From Tamarix chinensis (Eukaryota > Streptophyta > Magnoliopsida > Caryophyllales > Tamaricaceae), in NCBI GenBank assembly GCA_030549775.1, contig CM060180.1, forward strand, positions 87,991,172-88,055,171: a stretch of 64,000 nucleotides of DNA, read 5' to 3'. Under the pieces are notes generated by a model. The model made no database searches and had not been told where the DNA came from. It saw nothing but the letters and a program-made list of their open reading frames with translations. The position numbers and the translations under genes were made by a program. Of the stretch, positions 56,880 through 64,000 are shown piece after piece. Positions within the stretch are counted from its first letter, which is position 1, and every line of letters starts with the position of its first letter.

Positions 56880-58200
56880 CTCATCTATAGAGCAACCGAG
56901 ATGACTCAATCAAATGATGGAGGAGGTGGTGAAGAAGGAAATCGTTAAAAGGCTCGATGTAGGTATCATATATCCAATTTAAGATATCAACTAGGTAAGT
57001 CCTGCTCAATACGTCATGAAAAAAGGAGGTATGATGGTTGTTCACAATTTTGACAATAATTTGATAACAACCCACACAGTCATAAGGTAGGAAATTTGCA
57101 TGGATTATCAAAAACTCAAGAAGGTTACCTAAAAATACCATTTCCCCTACCTTTGCATTAACTAAATGTTAGATAGATAGGTAGGAAGGGCCTTTTATTA
57201 TTTTCTAGCTAGATACTCAGCTTACAATCAAATAGCCATTATACCTGATGACCAGCATAAGATCACATTCATATGCCTCTACAACACATTTGCTTTTTGG
57301 TAGATGCCTTTTGGCTTGTTCAATCCTCCTATAACTTTTCAATGGTGCATAATAGCCATTTTAATTGACATGGTAGAAGAAATAGTACAAATCTCTGGGA
57401 TAACTTTTCTATTTTTTGGGAAAGTGTTGAGAGTACCTAAAGTACTGGGAAAGAGTGTTGGTGATATGTGAAGAGAAAAACATGGTTCTTAACTTGGAAA
57501 AATGTCACTTCATGGTTCAAGAAGATATTGTGCTAGGTGGTAGATTCTCACAAGAAATAGGGTGAAGGACTAGAGATTGATAGGGTGAAGGTGGAGATTA
57601 TCAACACATTACCTCATCTCACCACTACTAGGTTTGTGAGAAGTTTCCTAGGACATGTTGGATTTTACCAAAGATTCATCAAGGACTTTTCAAAATTTAC
57701 TGAACCCCTTTATTAGATATTGGAATATAATAGAAAATTTGACATCAAAAAAAGTTGTAAGATAGCCTTTAAGAGGGAAAAACTAGCACTCATCAAAGCC
57801 CCTATTATTGTACGACCAAACTAGACTCTACACTTTGAATTAATATATGATGCGAGCAATTACGTAATAGGAGAGTTATAGGATAATGGAATAACAAGTT
57901 ATTCCATAGTATCAACTATGCTACTAAAACATTTAATGAAGCACAATTGAATTACATAATAACTAAAAAAGAGTTACTAGTATTAGTGTAGGAATTTGAT
58001 AAGTTTTGATCTAATCTCCTACAAATTTAAGTGGTTGTATTCACCCACCATGCTACTATACACTATTTACCTACAAAAAAGATGCCAACCTAGATTGCTA
58101 AGATGGATTTTACTCTTACAAGAATTTAACATCTAGGTCAAGGACTATTAGGGGAAGTACAATTAGATTTTAATTCATCTCTCTAGATTAGAAGGGTACA
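56880..58200 (+). pseudogene. Athila-type reverse transcriptase and RNase H, broken
   Basis: Pieces: EVVKKEIVKRLDVGIIYPI near 56930-56980, QYVMKKGGMMVVHNFDNN near 57010-57060, ICMDYQKLKKVT near 57090-57125, then YCFLARYSAYNQIAIIPDDQ-like text (57195-57255; the family D-G-Y-S-G-Y has lost its Asp), MPFGLFNPPITFQWC near 57305-57345. The active-site box, normally VFMDDFSVFG, reads QISGITFLFFG near 57390-57420, losing both Asp. Later LEKCHFMVQEDIVL, RSFLGHVGFYQRFIKDFSKF near 57640-57700, then RNase H with YDASNYVIGE near 57845-57875 and a terminal block. Frame changes and stops occur throughout. Confidence 0.8.
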
Positions 58201-59723
58201 TAAAGTATCAAACACTAGTTTGGTTTAAAGAGGAACTACCCAACAAAGAATCTTAAAAGTCAGATAGGATTAGCCACCCTAATAAACAAATATAGCCAAC
58301 TACTTGGCATGCAAAATACAACCCCGTGACAGATCTCGCCAATAATTGAACATATTCTTCCATGACCTCCTATACTACAAATAGGATAAACCATTCCTAT
58401 TCTAATAGTGTGTTGATAGATTAATGCGAAGTTTCATAAGTGACAATGGGGCTAAGAAAATCTTAGTCAGCAACCACCAGGCAACATACGAAGGTCATTT
58501 TGGAGGAATAAGGACTACAGCTAAGGTCCTACAAAGTAGATTCTATGGGCGCAAAATATTGAAAGATGTTAGGTAGGAGGTCCAAAAATATGAAAATCAT
58601 CAATGCGCTAGAAACATCATAGAAAGGAATGAGATGCCTCAAACAAGAATATTAGAAGTTGAATTATTTGATGTATGGGGCATCAATTTCATGCGCCCAT
58701 TTCCATCTTCCTTGGGTAATGAGTACATTTTAGTAGCAGTGGATTATGTCTCCAAATAGATAGAGGCAACTATGTTACCAACTAATGATGCTAAAGTGGT
58801 GATCTGCTTCCTACAGCAGAATATTATCACACGGTTTGGGACCTCTATAGAAATTATTAGATGGTGGTACTCATTTTTGCAACAAGTTGTTTCAATAGCT
58901 CATTTAGAAATATTAAATTCATCAAATGATAGCCACAACCCATCACCCACAATCAAATGGTCAAGCTAAGTTGTCTAATAAGGAAATTAAAAGAATCTTA
59001 GAGAAAGTTGTTAACCCTAATAGGAAATACTAGTTAGTTAGACTAAATGACTCATTGTGGGCATACAGAAAAATATTGAAAACACCTTTGGGAATGTCAC
59101 TTTATAGCATTATGTTTTGAAATACTTTCCACCAACACCTTGAGTTAGAGCATAAATCATATTAGGCTCTTAAATTTGTTAACCTAGATCTAATCGTTAT
59201 AGGAGAAGCTAGGAAATTAAAGCTGAATGAGCTTGAAAAACTTAGAATTGTTTTAGATAATAGTGAATAGTTATACAAGGAATAGCCAAATAAATTTCAT
59301 GACTAGCACATGAAACAAAAAAAGTTGTATCCTAGGAATTTAGTGTTGCTCTATAACATAAGAGTGAAGTTGTTCCTAGTTAAGTTGATGTCAAGATGGT
59401 TAGGACAATATGAAATTGTTCAAGTATATCCCTATAGGGTAGTGGAACTTAAAGGCCCAAAAACAGTAGGAATATTCAAGGTTAACGGCCACTATGTGAA
59501 GCTTTATAATGTTGAAAATCTTAACAAGGAAGTTCAAACACTTTCCTATGAACCTTATGAGGTTAGGGTAAGTTTTTTGGCTGAGGAAATAAAACCAAGT
59601 GCTCGTAGGAGGCAACCTATGTTATTTTTTCCCCTACACTCATATTCAACATGCTTTATTTTATTTTTATCTTATTTTAGCTCTTTCTTGAAAATGGAAA
59701 CTATTATATGCATACCCTCTTAG
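58201..59723 (+). pseudogene. Athila-type integrase, broken
   Basis: Pieces: GHFGGIRTTAKVLQSRFYGR near 58497-58555; [16 protein letters not shown] with one Cys of the zinc site lost; [20 protein letters not shown] near 58673-58733, where the first catalytic Asp is Asn; [28 protein letters not shown] in the open stretch 58772-58969, where the block normally I-I-S-D-G-G-S-H-F reads IIRWWYSF, losing the second Asp. Then the end of the core with frame changes (58970-59300). The open stretch 59310-59723 has LVLLYNIRVKLFLVKLMSRW, YPYRVVELKGPKTVGIFKVN and GHYVKLY, the conserved C-terminal part; its start at 59310 is not a real start. Confidence 0.85.
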
Positions 59724-60160
59724 TGTAGCAATGACCATGCTATTGAGTAGGTGAAAGGGGTGGCAGAAAGGTATGCTCTATGCATCATGAGCATAACGGT
59801 TATTGACGATTCCAATCTTGTAGGCTGACATGGTGTATCAGATGTTAGGAGGTGATATAGAGTACATATATCTTTGCGTCACTACCCCTACATATGTTCA
59901 CCATGTCTAGCTGTGCATCTTTTTCAAATCTCACCTGTCTAGTCATTTTCATCGATCCAACCTACCTTCCATTTCCCAAATATCGAGGAAAGTCTTCCAT
60001 AACCTTTAACTGTAGGAACAATACTTACTCGATGACTACCTCCCTCTCTTACCCACCTTAGCTATATAATTTGAACCCTCTATCGCCACCACCTAAAGGG
60101 ATAAGACACCATAGTGCATAATTGTTCCTATATCATCCACACTTTCTGCATCAAACACTA
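59724..60160 (+). other. Spacer after Athila pol, nothing recognised
   Basis: About 440 bases between the end of the integrase and the downstream ORF. No motif in any frame. In Athila elements a spacer separates pol from a further ORF. Confidence 0.5.
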
Positions 60161-61260
60161 AAATGCCACAAAGAACAACTCGCTTAGTAACAAAAGTAGC
60201 AGCTAAACCTACTTAGAAATACAAGAGACCCACTACTTCAAGAAAATGCCCAACCCTATTAGCTACCTCAAATGACTTCTCCTCAATAGAAAAAAATGAG
60301 GTAACCTTTTCTTCTACTCCACTAACAAAGCCTTTGGAATGTTCAGCAAACTCCCTAACCATATTTCAATCTAAAATAGCCCATGAACATTTCAACAAAT
60401 TAACCAACCGTGATTTCTACTTCGATTGAGGTTTCACCTTACTTGACCTACTATAGTATCTCGCTGACCCTATCAACCACCATCATTAGGATACCTTTTA
60501 CAAGCACCCTTAAGAATATTCACCACTAATAGTCATAAAATTTTACATCAACCTTAATTTAAGGTGGAAAATAAAGATAGTTTATATTCCATGAGAAGTT
60601 AGTTTCGTATCTCTTTACAGCCAATAACAACTTTTACTTCATATCATCTCTTGATATTGATGAATAATCTATGATAATTGAAAACCCTAAGATAGAAAGC
60701 GTAGCTGACATCCTCACAACTATAACAAAGCTGGGAACCCAATGGCGAGTCACCTCCAATGGCACTCGCCACTATAACCACCCATAACTCAACCCTCAAG
60801 CCAATGTCTAGTACTATTTCCTTATAAGCCATTTAGTAGCCACACACACCATCGATGTGCGAACAATCATACAAGACCAACCAGAGCTAGTGACCCCTAA
60901 ACCACAAGGTCCCATCTTCTACCTATCCTTGGCTACTAGCATTTATGCTAGGGTAGTAGTGCCTCTAGAACCCCTTGAGGAAATGGTTACTAGTTCATAA
61001 TCCGTTAATAAAATTCTCATCAATTGGTTTTTCAACAGCCCTTGTTAACTCCCAAAGCCAAATCACCATCACAAAATCTTGCGCATCATCAAGAAGGGTT
61101 AGAGGAAATGGTGCAAGCATTGAGGGACAATATGGACATATTACTTAGAGGATAGGAGGAGATCATTACAATTGTTATGACACTTTTAACAACATTAGAA
61201 TTCATCAAATTTATTATTCACAAACTGGAAGGGTTCAGCCAAGGATGAAAGTATCACTTA
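60161..61260 (+). pseudogene. ORF downstream of Athila pol (plant transposon-protein type), broken
   Basis: Starting MPQRTTRLVTKVAAKPT at about 60163, the frame is interrupted soon but later pieces can be read: IAHEHFNKLTNRDFYFD near 60376-60427, then DTFYKHP near 60490-60512, then PLIVIKFYINLNLR near 60525-60562 and DSLYSMRS near 60575. These follow the order of the Pfam family called putative plant transposon protein (Transposase_32 type), which has an E-x-x-x-x-R-x-F-x-x-E-R-G-F block, then W-x-x-F-C-x-H-P, then V-R-E-F-Y-A-N-L, then V-R-G. In Athila elements such an ORF occupies the place where retroviruses have env. The end (61080-61250) has a Leu-rich EEMVQALRDNMDILL stretch. No transmembrane segment is visible. 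B3 ends this region. Confidence 0.6.
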
Positions 61261-61729
61261 AGCCTTTAGAGGAGGAACAATTTGGACACCCACAAGAGCC
61301 GATAGGGGGTGTAACACCCCAAAATATACACATTTTTTTAAAGCAATACTCATAAATTAAAACCGTAAATTCTAGGGATGTTACCGCCCCACTTAGTACC
61401 AGACCGGTTCACTCCTACCGTTCCAGTACCTAGTGCTAAGACTAAGAAAACACCATTAATAATACCATACAAATTCAAATTTATAAAAATGAGAATAAGA
61501 GTACGCGCAAGTCTTACATAATTTGAAATACCGGCTATTGTTTTTCCATATAATAACTAAACAACATTAGTAAAATTGTTTCAACAATTCAAACATAATA
61601 AAAGATAACATGAATCATAAATTTAAAAAGGACAACCGCCACGTCACTCTAAAGATTGATCTAGCCCAGCTATCACTCTGCCCCTCCAGTTGTCCCGTAG
61701 ACATCGATAGCATCAAAGTAGTTGTCTCC

Positions 61730-61824
61730 TACCTGCAATAGATCAGACGGGCCTTCTACTCGTGGGAATGAGCAACACTCATGAAAAGGGTGATCAGTAC
61801 ACTACGTACTGAGTAAGGTAACCT
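61730..61824 (-). promoter_or_regulatory. Conserved LTR stem-loop module (B3 copy)
   Basis: Minus strand: GGTTACCTTACTCAGTACG, with a perfect CAGTAC-5 nt-GTACTG stem, GATCACCC, TTTTCATGAGTG, then TTGCTC, ATTCCCAC, GAGTAG (61775-61756), then GGCCCGTCTGATC. This is the copy in which the first stem is perfect. Confidence 0.7.
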
Positions 61825-62134
61825 AGTACTAAGGCCAGCATAAAACACATTAATTCATGCAGGATAATGATCAACATACATTTACAAACCCACACATGTG
61901 ACACATAGAGGCATAAAATAAAACCCATAATTTATAATCAACAAATCCATACATGAGGCCCAAAAAGATCCTGATTAATCATTTAATCTTTCTTTTATCA
62001 AAAGTCGATTTACACCATGCCTTTTATCAAATCCATAATAATTAACTATACAAAATATTACTTAAAAATACAAATAAATTACTATTTCCATTCGAAAAGG
62101 GTGGTGATATAAGGGTTTCTACCCTTCACCAAAA

Positions 62135-62154
62135 TAGTATTAGTAGTAGTAGTA

Positions 62155-62234
<80 letters not shown>

Positions 62235-62243
62235 AACAACACC

Positions 62244-62300
<57 letters not shown>

Positions 62301-62309
62301 AACAACACC

Positions 62310-62374
<65 letters not shown>

Positions 62375-62393
62375 TAATAATAACAACAACAAA

Positions 62394-62436
<43 letters not shown>

Positions 62437-62445
62437 GTAAAACAT
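62135..62445 (-). repeat. (AAC)n/(AAT)n microsatellite in B3
   Basis: In plus coordinates AGT, then AAT, a long AAC run (62184-62340) with ATAACAACACC interruptions repeated twice (62232 and 62298), then AAT again. It makes false Leu-, Cys- or Tyr-only frames on the minus strand. Same LTR position as in B1 and B2. Confidence 0.95.
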
Positions 62446-63440
62446 TATTAATAATACTCTTATTAGTAGAATATTAATATCAATAATACCATAAATATTA
62501 AAATTACAAGGTGGCTTTCAAAACCACCCCATTTAATAATAATACTATTCAAAAATTTAATAATGATATTAATATTATATATATATATATACTTATAATA
62601 TAAAAGTTAATAAAGATAATAATAATAATATAATTAGTAATAATGTTAAAAATGTTAATAATAGATGTAAAAAGCAAATGTGCGAGACTTGGTTAAAATT
62701 TTAGGTTTCTAACCCTCCTGAAATAAATACAATATTAAATAAATAATTACACTAATAATAATAATATTTATAATATTATTAATAATAATAGTAAACATGT
62801 AATAATTCCATTAAATAACCAAAATTCGAGAATAATAATTTATCTAAGTCAAGAATACTCCTAAATCTGTCAAAAAAAATTTAGCAATTAGGATTCCGTT
62901 GATAACATTAAAAATTAGGATAAAAGCTGAATGATTATCAATAAATCAAAAGGAAGTGTTTAAAAGGTCTAGGGTTTCACCTTGAGTTGGAGGGGATGGG
63001 TGCAACCGGCGGTGGTTCCCGAAGGTGGCCGGAAAAGTGATCTAAGAGGGGTGAAAATGAAGAAAAAGAGGTAAGGGGGAAGGAGAAAAATAAAATAAGT
63101 TTATGGGTCAGTGGAGGACACTTAGCAGGAGATATTGGGTGGTTTAGAGGGTGGCAGAAGTGGCGGATGTGGCAGTGGATGGTGCTTTAAGGTTTCGAGG
63201 TGAAAATTATGGCGAGATGAGCAGCAAACTTTGCATGGTTATAGAGACCCGTGTAAGGAGAATCGAAGGATGTAGATGGTTTAGTTAATTAGAGAGTGTT
63301 GCAGGAAAGATTTTGGGAGGAAGAAGAGGCGACGAGGTTGGCTAACGGTGGAGAACGGGGCATCTAATGGTGCAGTGGAGTACAGACGGGTGCTTAGGGT
63401 TTTCGGGAAAATAAAGGTCAATTTCAAGCCATACAAGGGG

Positions 63441-63448
63441 TATTTATA
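63441..63448 (-). promoter_or_regulatory. TATA box of B3 LTR
   Basis: Minus strand TATAAATA within CTATAAATACCCC. Same position as in B1 and B2, with the GC-rich stretch (63440-62980) downstream in the sense of the element. Confidence 0.6.
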
Positions 63449-64000
63449 GCATTGGAGGGTAGGCTTGAGTTGTGGAGGTTACCTGAAGATCAATTTCGAT
63501 GGGAAAATGGGTTGGTAATGCTGTTGATCGGGCGGCACAAATTCAAAAATTTGCCTAAACTTCACGAGGGAAAATGAGGCATCGTGGGGAAGGAAAAGGG
63601 AAGTGGGGCATTTCAAATTGAAGTGTTAGTCGAGGGGAAGAGAAGAGGCGGGAGAAATGCCGGTCATGACACGTGTGGCCCGCGGCGCCATTTTCGGGAG
63701 AAGAAGGTCGCATGTTCGACAACGGCGGAGGAGGGAGGAAGAAGAAAGGGATGAGCCAGTGGTTTGAGGAAAAAGAAAAGAAAGAAAAGGGAGGAAACTG
63801 GGCGGTTTGGCGTAAGGGTTAAGGCTTTTAAATGAAACGGTGCGGTTTGGGTATAAAATTGAAGAAACGCAGCGCGCTGGCTGGTGAAGGAGAGAAAGAA
63901 AAAATATGCGGACGGGCGTGGGCCGCGGCAGGAGAAGAAAAGGAAAGAGGGAGAGTGTGCCGCTCCAGGCCCAAATCGGGGAGGTAAGAAAAAAAGAAAG

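Larger units (their letters stand above)
61309..64000 (-). mobile_element. LTR of family B (B3), minus strand, runs off window
   Basis: Starts TGTAACACCCC in plus coordinates, i.e. the minus strand ends GGGGTGTTACA. Its end region matches that of B1: GGTAGGAGTGAACCGGT and GGCGGTAA(C/T)ATCCC-like text, AATTTACGGTTTTA-like text. Module, microsatellite, GC-rich stretch and TATA box follow in the order expected on the minus strand. Between module and microsatellite it is much shorter than B1 and lacks the stem-loop array and the CTAGGGTTT repeats. Whether it is a solo LTR cannot be told. It lies in the 3' part of the Athila element. Confidence 0.85.

Noticed and set aside
62126..62445. Leu-only and Cys/Tyr-only open frames on the minus strand
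   Set aside because: Produced by the AAC/AAT repeat of B3.
1..64000. An intact host gene, tRNA gene, organelle insertion or new multi-gene system
   Set aside because: Every readable protein motif belongs to a known retrotransposon family, and no tRNA or rRNA signature or organelle-like gene order was seen by eye. A tRNAscan and protein search would be needed to exclude short host exons.

Overview
This window is a repeat-rich, AT-rich piece of a flowering-plant nuclear genome, probably heterochromatic. The indicators are plant-type LINEs with DUF4283 and zf-RVT domains, Ty3/gypsy chromoviruses with chromodomain-like tails, an Athila-type Ty3/gypsy element with a tRNA-Asp-like primer site, and Ty1/copia pieces. 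I found no intact host gene, no tRNA or rRNA gene and no organelle insertion. Every recognisable coding stretch is a retrotransposon pseudogene with stops and frameshifts. The species cannot be named from sequence alone.

Layout: (1) 1-4440, a LINE on the minus strand (ORF1/DUF4283, endonuclease, RT, zf-RVT; 3' end lies off the window). (2) 4480-5818, RNase H-integrase remnant of a plus-strand gypsy element (G3). (3) 5819-16685, minus-strand chromovirus G1 with a complete 3.4 kb LTR on the left and a truncated LTR on the right. (4) 16686-about 27190, plus-strand element A: two LTRs and a short interior; a 4.5 kb LTR of family B (B1) sits inside its 3' LTR. (5) 27190-31856, minus-strand copia gag and LTR, then a gypsy-type LTR end. 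(6) 31857-about 51700, a plus-strand copia (C2) split by chromovirus G2 (33464-50482, TSD TTGCA). G2 is itself split in its RT by solo LTR B2 (39716-46113), and B2 carries a 5'-truncated LINE (41923-43300). (7) About 52600-61308, an Athila-type element with gag, PR, RT-RNase H, IN and an extra downstream ORF. (8) 61309-64000, a third family-B LTR on the minus strand, running off the window.

The genes do not work together as a pathway; the window is a stratified record of insertions. Its most interesting layer is non-coding. LTR families that differ over most of their length share a short module centred on a stem-loop whose arms change in a compensating way between copies. Families A and B also carry arrays of a second stem-loop (CCACTA, 8 nt, TAGTGG), and chromoviruses G1 and G2 have a multiplied primer-binding region after the 5' LTR. 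All boundaries not tied to a TSD or a TG/CA end are approximate; alignments were made by eye.
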